Source: Gramella sp. Hel_I_59 (GTDB taxonomy: Bacteria; Bacteroidota; Bacteroidia; Flavobacteriales; Flavobacteriaceae). From it: 64,000 bases of DNA. Positions 7,387 to 15,697 of this stretch are shown piece after piece; positions within the stretch are counted from its first letter, which is position 1, and each line of letters opens with the position of its first letter. Position numbers and translations under genes: made by a program. The notes under the pieces are model-generated. The model was not told where the DNA came from and ran no database searches. It worked only from the letters and a program-made list of their open reading frames with translations. The stretch is taken from positions 3,162,001 to 3,226,000 of the forward strand of contig NZ_VFME01000001.1 of the NCBI RefSeq assembly GCF_006714895.1, written 5' to 3'.

Positions 7387-8175
7387 ATGATGATTAAAGA
7401 GATAAACGAAAGTTTAAAACCTCTAACCAACCAGTTAATTAATCATTCACTTTACCAGAAGATCGATAGTCCTGAACAACTGCAATTGTTTATGGAACAC
7501 CATGTGTTTGCCGTTTGGGACTTCATGTCTTTACTGACTGCCCTTCAGGAAAAACTTACTAAAACCACCAATCCTTGGTTACCGGTAGGAGATCCGGAAA
7601 CGAGATACCTGATCAATGAGATCGTTCTCGCCGAGGAAACCGATATCAACATGCAGGGTGAGCGACAAAGCCATTTTGAAATGTATCTGGATGCAATGAC
7701 TGCCGCCGGGGCGAATAAGTCTAAAATCGAAGATCTTTTGATGCAGGCAACTCATGGCACTGATATATTTCTGATCATCGCGACCAGTAAATTACCAGTA
7801 AGCATCAAAAAATTCCTGAAGCATACTTTCGAAGTTGTTTATAGCCAGGAACCTCATAAGATCGCGTCAGCTTTCACCTTTGGACGTGAAGGACTAATTC
7901 CAGCTATGTTTACCTCTATCATAAGCAAAGTGCAGCAAAAGTTCCCTGAGGAAGATCTGAGTCTGTTCAAATACTACTTTGATCGCCATATTGAACTGGA
8001 TGAAGATGAACATGGTCCAATGGCATTTAGAATGGTCGAGCAATTATGCGGAAATGATGATAAGAAGTGGCAGGAAGTAAAAGCCGTCGCTGAAAAGTCA
8101 TTGCAAAGCAGAATAGAATTCTGGGACGGTATCGAAGCTGAAATTGAAGAGCGTAAAACGCTTCAAACAATCTAG
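7387..8175 (+). CDS. DUF3050 family protein (haem-oxygenase-like fold)
   Basis: 262-aa all-helical protein of the DUF3050 family. Visible candidate metal ligands are an early HH in MEHHVFAVWDFM, a Glu cluster EIVLAEETD (~residues 79-87), and HIELDEDEHG (~200-210), an arrangement reminiscent of haem-oxygenase-like di-iron proteins. That fold link is inference; no activity is established for this gene. It has its own promoter and a strong terminator. The ATG at 7387 is followed by a second ATG one codon later; either could be used. Confidence 0.8.
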   Translation: MMIKEINESLKPLTNQLINHSLYQKIDSPEQLQLFMEHHVFAVWDFMSLLTALQEKLTKTTNPWLPVGDPETRYLINEIVLAEETDINMQGERQSHFEMYLDAMTAAGANKSKIEDLLMQATHGTDIFLIIATSKLPVSIKKFLKHTFEVVYSQEPHKIASAFTFGREGLIPAMFTSIISKVQQKFPEEDLSLFKYYFDRHIELDEDEHGPMAFRMVEQLCGNDDKKWQEVKAVAEKSLQSRIEFWDGIEAEIEERKTLQTI

Positions 8176-8194
8176 AATTAGAAAAATTTATAGC

Positions 8195-8228
8195 AAAAAA
8201 GCCTGAAGTAAATTCTTCAGGCTTTTTT
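8195..8228. terminator. Bidirectional terminator between DUF3050 gene and ferredoxin operon
   Basis: 14-bp inverted repeat AAAAAAGCCTGAAG/CTTCAGGCTTTTTT (8195-8208 with 8215-8228) with a 6-nt loop; serves both converging transcripts. Confidence 0.95.
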
Positions 8229-8229
8229 G

Positions 8230-8565
8230 TTATTCGGTTGTTGGAGCTATTCGAATCTCCAATCCTTCAAGTTCATCGGTAATAGGTATCTGGCAGCTAA
8301 GCCTGCTATTATCTTCCACATGAAATGCCTGGTCCAGCATATCTTCTTCCTCGTAACTCATTTCCGGAAGCATATGCTGATAATTGAGCATATAACATTG
8401 GCATGAAGCACACATCGCCATTCCACCACAAATCCCAATAGTACCTTCCGGAGCGAGCTCATAAGAGCGAATAACCTCCATAAGATTCATATTCATATCT
8501 GTTGGGGCATCGATAACATGAGCCTCGCCTTCACGGTCTATTATGGTGATCTTAACGTCAGACAT
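8230..8565 (-). CDS. [2Fe-2S] ferredoxin, adrenodoxin-like
   Basis: Electron carrier of 111 aa. The cluster ligands are CGGMAMCASC (C-x5-C-x2-C, ~residues 46-55) and a fourth Cys in RLSCQIPI (~92), the adrenodoxin/ISC ferredoxin spacing. It is the last gene of a leftward operon Mrp - Nfu-like - ferredoxin reductase - ferredoxin; the reductase next door is the obvious electron donor, and Fe-S assembly a plausible use. Confidence 0.92.
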   Translation of the reverse strand: MSDVKITIIDREGEAHVIDAPTDMNMNLMEVIRSYELAPEGTIGICGGMAMCASCQCYMLNYQHMLPEMSYEEEDMLDQAFHVEDNSRLSCQIPITDELEGLEIRIAPTTE

Positions 8566-8575
8566 TTAATTGCTT

Positions 8576-9637
8576 CTAATTTATACTTTTTACAACTTCT
8601 CTTTTAGCTTCTTTCTTACTTCCATCAAAACCACTAACTCCGCTTACAGTAGTATACTTCATCACATACTTCTTGTCTGGGTTAATGAGCTGGTAAGCAC
8701 TTTGACACATGATTGCAGCTTCATGGAAACCACAAAGAATAAGCTTCAATTTTCCTTTATAGGTATTTACATCACCAATGGCATAAACCCCGGGAATGTT
8801 CGTTTGATAATCATAAGTATTATCAACCTTAATAGCATTTTTTTCTATTTCGAGTCCCCAGTCTCCAATTGGACCAAGTTTAGGTGACAGTCCAAAAAGT
8901 GGAATAAAATCATCTACTTCTTTGATCTCTTCTCCTCTTGCTTCATCTTTATGCCTTATTACTACAGCCTCAAGCTCATCTTTCCCCTGAAGATCTACAA
9001 CTTCAGCATCAGTGATCAGATTTATCTTTCCGATTTTCGAAAGTTCATCAACTTTTTCTACGGAATCTAAAGCTCCCCTGAAATCTTTTCTTCTATGCAC
9101 CAGAGAAACTTCTGAAGCAACATTTGATAAAAAGATACTCCAATCCAAAGCTGAATCTCCACCACCGGCGATCACTACTTTGCGATCGCGATATACTTCA
9201 GGATCACGAATAATATAAGCCACTCCTTTATCTTCAAAATCTTTGATAGAAGGAATTGGTGGTTTTCTAGGCTCGAAACTCCCCAGACCCCCAGCAATGA
9301 CTACGACCGGCGCATGATGTTTTGTACCCTTACTGGTTGTAACGATAAAACTTCCATCTTCCTGTTTGTCTATGGTCTCCGCTCTCTCGCCTAAAGTGAA
9401 TCCAGGCTCAAATGGCTTGATCTGCTCCATAAGATTATCAACCAGATCACCTGCAAGTACTTCAGGAAAACCAGGAATATCATAAATTGGCTTCTTCGGG
9501 TATATTTCTGAACACTGTCCTCCAGGTTGTGGAAGAGCATCGATCAGGTGACATTTCATCTTCAAGAGTCCGGCTTCAAAAACGGCGAATAATCCTGTTG
9601 GACCTGCACCGATAATGAGCATATCAGTTTTAATCAT
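8576..9637 (-). CDS. Ferredoxin-NADP+ reductase, thioredoxin-reductase-like type
   Basis: FAD/NAD(P) oxidoreductase, 353 aa. Has the FAD Rossmann motif IIGAGPTGLFA at the N-terminus, the NAD(P) motif VVIAGGGDSALDW (~residue 155) and the FAD-closing GVYAIGDVNTY. The redox-active CxxC of true thioredoxin reductases is absent (the centre has GGGDSA without Cys pair), which points to the YumC-type ferredoxin/flavodoxin reductase. It lies 10 bp upstream of the ferredoxin gene it probably serves. Confidence 0.9.
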   Translation of the reverse strand: MIKTDMLIIGAGPTGLFAVFEAGLLKMKCHLIDALPQPGGQCSEIYPKKPIYDIPGFPEVLAGDLVDNLMEQIKPFEPGFTLGERAETIDKQEDGSFIVTTSKGTKHHAPVVVIAGGLGSFEPRKPPIPSIKDFEDKGVAYIIRDPEVYRDRKVVIAGGGDSALDWSIFLSNVASEVSLVHRRKDFRGALDSVEKVDELSKIGKINLITDAEVVDLQGKDELEAVVIRHKDEARGEEIKEVDDFIPLFGLSPKLGPIGDWGLEIEKNAIKVDNTYDYQTNIPGVYAIGDVNTYKGKLKLILCGFHEAAIMCQSAYQLINPDKKYVMKYTTVSGVSGFDGSKKEAKREVVKSIN

Positions 9638-9651
9638 TCTTCAGCAAAATT

Positions 9652-9906
9652 TTAAAGGGTAGATCGATCTATATTTACCACTTTTTCTATTTGAGGCACA
9701 TATTTCTTAATCGTCATTTCCACACCACTCTTCAGGGTCATTTGATTAACAGAACAGCCAACACAAGCTCCTTCAAGCTGTACTTTCACCAAACGATCAT
9801 TTTCTTCTATAGATACAAGGGAAATATTCCCCCCATCGCTTTCAAGAAATGGACGAATTTCGGCAAGTGCCTTTTCAACATTTATTTTAACTTCTTCGCT
9901 TGTCAT
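9652..9906 (-). CDS. NifU/NfuA C-terminal-domain protein
   Basis: 84-aa Fe-S scaffold or carrier module: the single domain contains ESDGGNISLVSI and CVGCSVNQMTLKSGVE, the CxxC that holds a cluster between two subunits. Its ATG abuts the Mrp stop with no spacer, so the two are translated together. Since the neighbouring Mrp lacks its own CxxC, this small protein may supply the cluster-binding cysteines (inference). Confidence 0.92.
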   Translation of the reverse strand: MTSEEVKINVEKALAEIRPFLESDGGNISLVSIEENDRLVKVQLEGACVGCSVNQMTLKSGVEMTIKKYVPQIEKVVNIDRSTL

Positions 9907-11040
9907 TTATTTTTTCTTAACCGCGCTACATCCTGCCATCGTTGTGATCTTAATAGCTTCTGTAGGAGGTAAATTTTTATTTCTGTTCACCGTTTCCTGC
10001 ACCATATTTCGAGTGATTTCCTCGAATGCACTTTCCAACGGAGTAGCAGTTTGTAAAGCTGCCGGTCTTCCAATATCTCCAGATTCTCTAAGACTCTGTA
10101 GTAGCGGAATTTCTCCTAAAAATGGCACTTCCAGATCTGCTGCCAGATTTTTAGCACCTTCTTTTCCGAAGATATAGTATTTATTTTCAGGAAGTTCTTC
10201 CGGAGTGAAATAAGCCATATTCTCAACAATTCCAAGAACCGGAACATTGATACTTTCCTGCTGGAACATCGCAACTCCTTTCTTAGCATCGGCTAAAGCA
10301 ACGTTCTGCGGTGTACTTACAATAACAGAACCAGTGATTGGTAATGATTGCATGATAGATAAATGAATATCTCCCGTTCCAGGAGGTAAATCGATCAACA
10401 TGAAATCAAGTTCTCCCCATGCTGCATCAAAGATCATTTGATTTAATGCCTTCGCTGCCATAGGTCCTCTCCAGACTACTGCCTGGTTAGGTTTGGTGAA
10501 AAATCCTATAGAAAGGATCTTAACGCCATGATTTTCTACCGGTTTCATTTTGGATTTCCCGTCTACTGTAACAGATAAGGGTCTTTCAGCTTCCACATCA
10601 AACATGATAGGAGTGGAAGGACCATAGATATCTGCATCCAGGATACCAACCTTGAATCCCATTTTTGCTAAGGTCACTGCAAGATTCGCAGTTACCGTAG
10701 ACTTACCAACGCCTCCTTTTCCAGAAGCTACGGCAATAATATTTTTAATTCCGGGAATTTGTTTCCCTTTGATCTCCGGCTTCTTTTCAGCAGCTTCGAT
10801 CTTGATATTTACTTTAATTTTCGCCTTCTCATAAACCTTTTCATGAATGGCTTTCATTACATCAACCTCTGCTCGTTTTTTGATATGAAGAGCTGGTGTA
10901 CTTAATACTAGATCGACCACCACCTCATCGCCAAAGGTCATTACATTTTGAACCGCACCACTCTCGACCATATTAGCTCCTTCGCCGGCTACGGAAATAG
11001 TTTCTAATGCGGATAAAATTTCTTTTCTGTTCAATTTCAT
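9907..11040 (-). CDS. Mrp/ApbC-type P-loop ATPase (Fe-S carrier family)
   Basis: 377 aa. Residues ~1-95 are a DUF59/MIP18-like domain; then the deviant Walker A ASGKGGVGKSTVTANLA (~105-121), GILDADIYGPSTPIM, and LIDLPPGTGDIHLSI. This family transfers Fe-S clusters. The region after VENMAYF, where classical Mrp/NBP35 carries CPxC, reads TPEELPENKYYIFG with no Cys; the only late Cys is in the C-terminal AGCSAVKKK. First gene of the redox operon, with its own promoter. Confidence 0.93.
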   Translation of the reverse strand: MKLNRKEILSALETISVAGEGANMVESGAVQNVMTFGDEVVVDLVLSTPALHIKKRAEVDVMKAIHEKVYEKAKIKVNIKIEAAEKKPEIKGKQIPGIKNIIAVASGKGGVGKSTVTANLAVTLAKMGFKVGILDADIYGPSTPIMFDVEAERPLSVTVDGKSKMKPVENHGVKILSIGFFTKPNQAVVWRGPMAAKALNQMIFDAAWGELDFMLIDLPPGTGDIHLSIMQSLPITGSVIVSTPQNVALADAKKGVAMFQQESINVPVLGIVENMAYFTPEELPENKYYIFGKEGAKNLAADLEVPFLGEIPLLQSLRESGDIGRPAALQTATPLESAFEEITRNMVQETVNRNKNLPPTEAIKITTMAGCSAVKKK

Positions 11041-11091
11041 AGACTGATTTTAATCAGATTTTTTACAGCTTAATTAGACTGATTCTAAACG

Positions 11092-11099
11092 CAAATATA
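11092..11099 (-). promoter_or_regulatory. Promoter -7 element (TATATTTG) of the mrp-ferredoxin operon
   Basis: Exact TAnnTTTG on the minus strand, 52 nt before the ATG at 11040. The resulting leader contains the palindrome CTGATTTTAATCAG (11044-11057) and two direct copies of AGACTGATT (11041 and 11077), a possible regulator site. Confidence 0.5.
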
Positions 11100-11182
11100 A
11101 AGGTAAAAGCTAAGAATACGAAGAATTTAGGAATATTAGATCGATAGCTGGATAGCAGTAATTTATGGTAAACTATATTTGG

Positions 11183-11509
11183 TTAAAGCTCTTTCATGGG
11201 ATCCCAGAAGAGTTCTTTAAAATTGACTACCTGTAGTTCTTTCACCTCAACACCTTCAGCTTCCAGAAGTTGCTGCATAGCGTTGGTTCCAGAGAAATGA
11301 TGTTTACCAGAAAGCATTCCGTTTCGATTCACTACTCTATGCGCTGGAACATTTTTATCATGAGAATTATTCATCGCCCAGCCAACCATTCGCGCACTAC
11401 GGGCGGCACCAAGAGATTTTGCAATGGCTCCGTAAGAAGTTACCCGCCCTTCAGGAATTTCCCGGCAGACTTCATAAACCCTATCAAAAAAACCTGAATT
11501 ATCTTTCAA
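11183..11509 (-). CDS. Alkyltransferase-like (ATL) protein, MGMT family without the catalytic cysteine
   Basis: 108 aa, the DNA-binding half of O6-methylguanine methyltransferases: winged-helix region VTSYGAIAKSLGAARSARMVGWAM followed by VPAHRVVNRNGMLSG. In active MGMT the motif is PCHRV; here the acceptor Cys is Ala, so it cannot take up alkyl groups. ATL proteins instead bind alkylated guanine and hand the lesion to nucleotide excision repair (known for the family). Third gene of a trmB-LysE-ATL run. Confidence 0.9.
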   Translation of the reverse strand: MKDNSGFFDRVYEVCREIPEGRVTSYGAIAKSLGAARSARMVGWAMNNSHDKNVPAHRVVNRNGMLSGKHHFSGTNAMQQLLEAEGVEVKELQVVNFKELFWDPMKEL

Positions 11510-11511
11510 AA

Positions 11512-12135
11512 TTAATTATTCAGAATTCTTACCAAGGCAATAACGATGAGCACTGCCATTAATGCTGCCATGAAATAGTTGGAATACTTTGCAAATGACT
11601 CTGCTTTCTTTTCGATCTTATCAAAGAGTACTACGTAGAGATACAAAGCTGTAAAACTCCCTAAACACGCAGCGATAGAAAAGGATGAATTTAAGGACCA
11701 GTCGTATTCCAGACCACCGCTTAGATTCATTGCTCCTGCAATTGCTACAAAATAAGGAATAGGAAACACGTTCAAGGCAGCGATGAACATGCCTTTATAG
11801 ATACTATTCGCATTCGCCTTTCGCTTACTTGGGTCAATTCTTTTCTTTTTCTGTGCCTGGATGAAAAAATATACTGCCAGAATACAGAATACTACGAGAC
11901 CAGCCCGAAGCAGCATCTTTTTAACAAAAGGATTTTCAAAAATATAACCTGCAAGCAGTACCGCAATAAGTGCCTGTATAAATACAATAATACCTGCACC
12001 AATGGCTACATAGAGTCCGTTTCTTTTACCTTTTTCCACACAGGTCTTTGCCACGGTCATGTTTACCAAACCTGGAGGCACCACACCAATAAAGGCGGCA
12101 AAATAGGTAATAAGGAAAATCTTCGTTTCTTCCAA
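11512..12135 (-). CDS. LysE/RhtB family transporter
   Basis: Inner-membrane protein of 207 aa with about six hydrophobic segments. The start FLITYFAAFIGVVPPGLVNMTVAKTCVEKGKRNG is the LysE-type first helix with its conserved PPGxxN turn. Family members export amino acids or other small metabolites; the substrate here is unknown. Spaced 2 bp from ATL and 6 bp from trmB, so probably co-transcribed. Confidence 0.85.
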   Translation of the reverse strand: MEETKIFLITYFAAFIGVVPPGLVNMTVAKTCVEKGKRNGLYVAIGAGIIVFIQALIAVLLAGYIFENPFVKKMLLRAGLVVFCILAVYFFIQAQKKKRIDPSKRKANANSIYKGMFIAALNVFPIPYFVAIAGAMNLSGGLEYDWSLNSSFSIAACLGSFTALYLYVVLFDKIEKKAESFAKYSNYFMAALMAVLIVIALVRILNN

Positions 12136-12141
12136 TAATGT

Positions 12142-12816
12142 CTATTTAATCCGGAATTGAATATAGGTAATAGGTTTACCTTTTTCAAGGTACTGTTTTT
12201 CGTAGAAAGTTTGAATTCCGGTTACTTCTTTTGGAGAATATTCATTACTATAAATATCGTGATGAGCATAAAGGATCTCCTGACCCTGCCCATGCAATAA
12301 ACCTAAAGTATAACCATGCATAAATTCAGAATCTGTTTTTAAGTGCATGAGTCCGTCAACTTTAAGAATATTCTTGTAGCGAACTAAAAACTCTGCATTG
12401 GTCAAACGATGTTTTGTACGCTTATATTTTATCTGTGGATCTGGAAATGTGATCCAGATCTCACTAACTTCTGCGGAAGCAAATACATATTCTATCAGTT
12501 CGATTTGCGTTCTTATAAAAGCAACATTCTTCATTCCTTCTTCGATGGCAGTTTTAGCACCACGCCAGAAACGCGCTCCTTTTATATCCACCCCAATAAA
12601 GTTCTTATCTGGATTCTGCCTGGCCAGCTCTACGGTATACTCTCCTTTTCCACAACCAAGTTCCAGAACTATTGGATTGTCGTTCTTAAAAAGGTCCTTG
12701 CTCCAGTTTCCTTTTAACGCAAATTCATTCTCCGTAAGTTCTTCTCTTGACGGCTGAATTACATTTTCAAACTGCTCGTTCTCTCTGAAACGTTTAAGTT
12801 TATTCTTGCTTCCCAC
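12142..12816 (-). CDS. trmB: tRNA (guanine-N7-)-methyltransferase
   Basis: Makes m7G46 in the tRNA variable loop using SAM. 224 aa. The SAM motif VLELGCGKGEYTVELA (~residues 50-65), FIGVDIKGARFWRGAKTA, and the substrate motif WITFPDPQIKYKRTKHRL are diagnostic of TrmB. First gene of a short leftward operon with LysE and ATL. Confidence 0.96.
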   Translation of the reverse strand: MGSKNKLKRFRENEQFENVIQPSREELTENEFALKGNWSKDLFKNDNPIVLELGCGKGEYTVELARQNPDKNFIGVDIKGARFWRGAKTAIEEGMKNVAFIRTQIELIEYVFASAEVSEIWITFPDPQIKYKRTKHRLTNAEFLVRYKNILKVDGLMHLKTDSEFMHGYTLGLLHGQGQEILYAHHDIYSNEYSPKEVTGIQTFYEKQYLEKGKPITYIQFRIK

Positions 12817-12834
12817 TTAAAATTGATATTTTGG

Positions 12835-12842
12835 CAAAATTA
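12835..12842 (-). promoter_or_regulatory. Promoter -7 element (TAATTTTG) of trmB
   Basis: TAnnTTTG match on the minus strand 18 nt upstream of the trmB ATG. Confidence 0.55.
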
Positions 12843-12881
12843 AAGAAATTAGCTTAGGAGCGGCTAAGAATAGTTTTGAAT

Positions 12882-13949
12882 ATGTCTAAGAAACGAATTT
12901 TAGTGGCTGTGATGAATTGGGGATTGGGACATGCCACCCGCAGTATTCCTGTTATTCGTGCGCTTCAAAATGAACATTACGAACCTATCCTGGCTTCAGA
13001 TGGCGCTGCACTGCAATTACTGAGAAAGGAGTTTCCTGAGCTTACACATCTCGAATTACCCGGTTATAATATTCAATATGCTAAAAAAGGCTGGCTTCTT
13101 AACTGGAAGATCATTGCACAAACCAGTCATATTCGAAAAACCATCGCTGCGGAAAAGGAAAAGACCAGGCAGATTATAAAAGATTATCAAATTGAAGGAA
13201 TTATTTCTGACAATCGGTTTGGGGTTTATAGCGATGAACTGAAGACAAATGTTTTTATCACTCACCAAATTCATGTTCTAAGTGGCATCACAACCTTGCT
13301 GTCTACATATATAAATCGGCAGCATTTGAAGAATTTCGACCAGATCTGGATCCCGGATTACGCTTCCAGGGAAAAGAATTTAAGCGGAAATCTGAGTCAT
13401 GTAAAAGATCTGCCTGAGCAATCCACTTATATCGGTGCTTTAAGCAGATTCGAAAAGCGTGAAGTGCAAATTAAATATAAATACCTGCTGCTGCTTAGCG
13501 GGCCGGAACCTCAGCGCAGGTTGCTTGAAGAGAAATTACTAGAATGCTTCAGTAAAACTAATGACAGTGTACTGTTGGTACGCGGAGTAATTTCCGAAGA
13601 AAAACAACTTAGTTCGAGTAATACGAACCTGCATATTCGCAATTATCTCTTCGGAAGTGAACTGGAAGACGCTATAAACAGTAGTGAAACGATCATTGCA
13701 AGATCAGGTTACACTACGCTGATGGATCTTGCAAAATTAGAAAAAAGAGCTTTTTTTATTCCAACACCCGGACAGGAAGAACAGGAATATCTGGCGAAAC
13801 GACTGGAACAGCAAGGCATTGCTCCTTTCTGTAAACAAAATCAATTAAGTTTAGAAAAATTGAAGGAAGTTGAAAATTATACCGGCTTAAGTAATTTCGG
13901 TGATGGCCGAGTTCTCCGGGATCTCTTTACGTTTTTCGAGAGTGAATGA
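12882..13949 (+). CDS. Glycosyltransferase, GT28/MurG-like
   Basis: 355 aa. The N-terminus RILVAVMNWGLGHATRSIPV has the glycine-rich GHATR loop of GT-B enzymes that use UDP-sugars, and the C-terminal half has ETIIARSGYTTLMDLA and FIPTPGQEEQEYLA, the nucleotide-sugar site of MurG-like proteins. The ATG at 12882 gives the conserved start; an upstream TTG (12876) adds only two residues. The acceptor is unknown (possibly an envelope glycan). The last 63 nt overlap the 3' end of the convergent sensor kinase gene. Confidence 0.82.
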   Translation: MSKKRILVAVMNWGLGHATRSIPVIRALQNEHYEPILASDGAALQLLRKEFPELTHLELPGYNIQYAKKGWLLNWKIIAQTSHIRKTIAAEKEKTRQIIKDYQIEGIISDNRFGVYSDELKTNVFITHQIHVLSGITTLLSTYINRQHLKNFDQIWIPDYASREKNLSGNLSHVKDLPEQSTYIGALSRFEKREVQIKYKYLLLLSGPEPQRRLLEEKLLECFSKTNDSVLLVRGVISEEKQLSSSNTNLHIRNYLFGSELEDAINSSETIIARSGYTTLMDLAKLEKRAFFIPTPGQEEQEYLAKRLEQQGIAPFCKQNQLSLEKLKEVENYTGLSNFGDGRVLRDLFTFFESE

Positions 13950-14966
13950 AAATTCACTTCCCACACCAAAAACGCTTTCTACATAGATCTTTTCCTCATG
14001 CGCTTCCAGAATATGCTTGACAATTGAAAGTCCGAGGCCTGAACCTCCTTCTCTTCTTGAACCACTTTTGTCCACCCTGTAGAACCTCTCAAATAAACGC
14101 GGAATATTCTCTTTCGCAATACCTTCTCCGTTATCTGTCACCCTCACAATGACCTTGTTTTTGATAAGATTTTCAATACTTATCTCTGTAGTTCCACCAT
14201 TCTTTCCATATTTAATGGAGTTAACGATAAGATTGGTTAAAACCTGCTGAATTCTTTCTCTATCTGCTCTCACAAGAATAGCCTCTGAATAATCCAAGTC
14301 AAAAGTGAGTGTTATATCTTTTTTAGCAGCTTTCATCTCTAGTAGATCGAAAGAAGCCTGTATTAATTCGATAATATCAAACGTCTCATACTTGAGATGC
14401 AGATCACCTGTTTCGAGCTTGGTGATCATATCTAGATCTTTCACGATATAAATAAGTCGCTCTACTCCCTTATTGGCTCTGGCAAGGTATTTTTTACGAA
14501 TAACCTTATCTTTATGGGCTCCATCTATTAGAGTTAGAATATAACCCTGAACAGTAAAAAGTGGTGTTTTGAGTTCATGCGAAACATTCCCCATAAATTC
14601 CTTACGGTAAGCTTCTCTTACTTTCAAGGTTTCGATCTCCAGCTTTTTGTCCTCGGCGAATTTCTTAACCTCCCGGGTAAGACTGGACATATCTGTTGTG
14701 ATCTGGTTGGGTCTTAAGGTTTTTGAATCGAGAAGTGATACATTATCATACACCTTTTTTATCCGGCGATAAATAAACCGCTCTACTCTATACTGAATTA
14801 TCAAAAATGAGAACAGGTAGCACAGGCCTGCAAAAATAAGGAGCGCGATCCACCAGTTCTGCAAATCCAGAAAGATGAATAAAGCCAGTATCGCGGTAAG
14901 GAAGAGGCTGATAAATAAAGCAGTCCTTATTGCAAATCTATAAGACCTCTTAAATTGTTGCGCCAT
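13887..14966 (-). CDS. Sensor histidine kinase, PhoR-like
   Basis: 359 aa membrane kinase. Two hydrophobic helices lie almost back to back (residues ~12-56) with no periplasmic sensor domain. Then come the H-box MGNVSHELKTPLF (phosphorylated His), N-box LTNLIVNSIKYG, G1 VTDNGEGIAKENI and G2 GSGLGLSIVKHIL. Missing a large sensor domain is typical of PhoR, which senses through the phosphate-transport complex; that role here is inference, supported by Pho-box-like repeats upstream of the operon. Overlaps the regulator gene by 1 nt and the convergent glycosyltransferase gene by 63 nt. Confidence 0.9.
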   Translation of the reverse strand: MAQQFKRSYRFAIRTALFISLFLTAILALFIFLDLQNWWIALLIFAGLCYLFSFLIIQYRVERFIYRRIKKVYDNVSLLDSKTLRPNQITTDMSSLTREVKKFAEDKKLEIETLKVREAYRKEFMGNVSHELKTPLFTVQGYILTLIDGAHKDKVIRKKYLARANKGVERLIYIVKDLDMITKLETGDLHLKYETFDIIELIQASFDLLEMKAAKKDITLTFDLDYSEAILVRADRERIQQVLTNLIVNSIKYGKNGGTTEISIENLIKNKVIVRVTDNGEGIAKENIPRLFERFYRVDKSGSRREGGSGLGLSIVKHILEAHEEKIYVESVFGVGSEFSFTLEKRKEIPENSAITEIT

Positions 14967-15649
14967 TAAACTACAAACTTGTACCCAACACCTTTGATGG
15001 TTTTGATCTTATCGTCACCGATCTTTTCACGTAGTTTTCGAATATGAACGTCTATCGTTCTTCCTCCAACTACGATATCATTACCCCATACTTTGTCAAG
15101 GATATCTTCTCTCTTAAAGACTTTCCCCGGTTTGGATGCTAACAAAGATAACAACTCAAATTCTTTTCTGGGCAGACTGCGTTCTTCACCATTCTGTTCG
15201 ATCTTATATTCATCACGATTAATAGTGATCCCGGAAAGTTTTACAATATTGGAACCTGCCTCTTCATCGCGGTAGCGTCTTAACAACGCCTTTACTTTGC
15301 TCACCAGGACTTTAGGCTTGATAGGCTTAGTGATATAATCATCTGCTCCTGCATCAAAACCAGCCATTTGCGAATAGTCTTCTCCTCTTGCGGTTAAAAA
15401 TGTAATAATTGTGTGCTCAAGATCTGTAATCTTTCTTATTTGCTCACAGGCTTCAATACCATCCATTTCAGGCATCATAACATCCAGAATAATAAGATGC
15501 GGTTTATGTTTTTGAGCAAGCTTAACTGCTTTTGCACCATTATCTGCAGTGATCACCTGGTAACCTTCCGAAGAGAGATTATACCCTACTATTTCCAGGA
15601 TATCCGGCTCATCATCTACTAATAAAATCTGAATGTCTTTTTTCTTCAT
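14966..15649 (-). CDS. OmpR/PhoB-family response regulator
   Basis: 227 aa. Receiver domain with the acidic pocket VDDEPD and phospho-acceptor Asp in LIILDVMMPEMDG, the switch residues FLTARGED and the Lys of ITKPIKPK; then a winged-helix DNA-binding domain with VFKREDILDKVWGND and RTIDVHIRKLREKIGDD. The ATG at 15649 is chosen over an upstream TTG because it starts MKKKDIQILLVDDE. Partner of the downstream kinase; probably PhoB-like and autoregulated from the divergent region. Confidence 0.93.
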   Translation of the reverse strand: MKKKDIQILLVDDEPDILEIVGYNLSSEGYQVITADNGAKAVKLAQKHKPHLIILDVMMPEMDGIEACEQIRKITDLEHTIITFLTARGEDYSQMAGFDAGADDYITKPIKPKVLVSKVKALLRRYRDEEAGSNIVKLSGITINRDEYKIEQNGEERSLPRKEFELLSLLASKPGKVFKREDILDKVWGNDIVVGGRTIDVHIRKLREKIGDDKIKTIKGVGYKFVV

Positions 15650-15675
15650 GGTGTACAACTATGGTTTACAGCTCA

Positions 15676-15683
15676 TAAAATTA
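15676..15683 (-). promoter_or_regulatory. Putative promoter -7 element of the two-component operon (TAATTTTA)
   Basis: One mismatch to TAnnTTTG on the minus strand, 26 nt before the ATG at 15649. The phased repeats begin 15 nt upstream of it. Confidence 0.4.
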
Positions 15684-15697
15684 AGGATTAATTTGAA

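Noticed and set aside
12398..12757. Two overlapping plus-strand frames opposite trmB
   Set aside because: Opposite a confidently identified tRNA methyltransferase; no promoter and no domain pattern.
12871..12878. TAGTTTTG promoter-like match just before the GT28-like gene
   Set aside because: It lies only 4 nt before the ATG, leaving no room for a normal leader; kept out of the feature list as weak, although a leaderless mRNA is possible.
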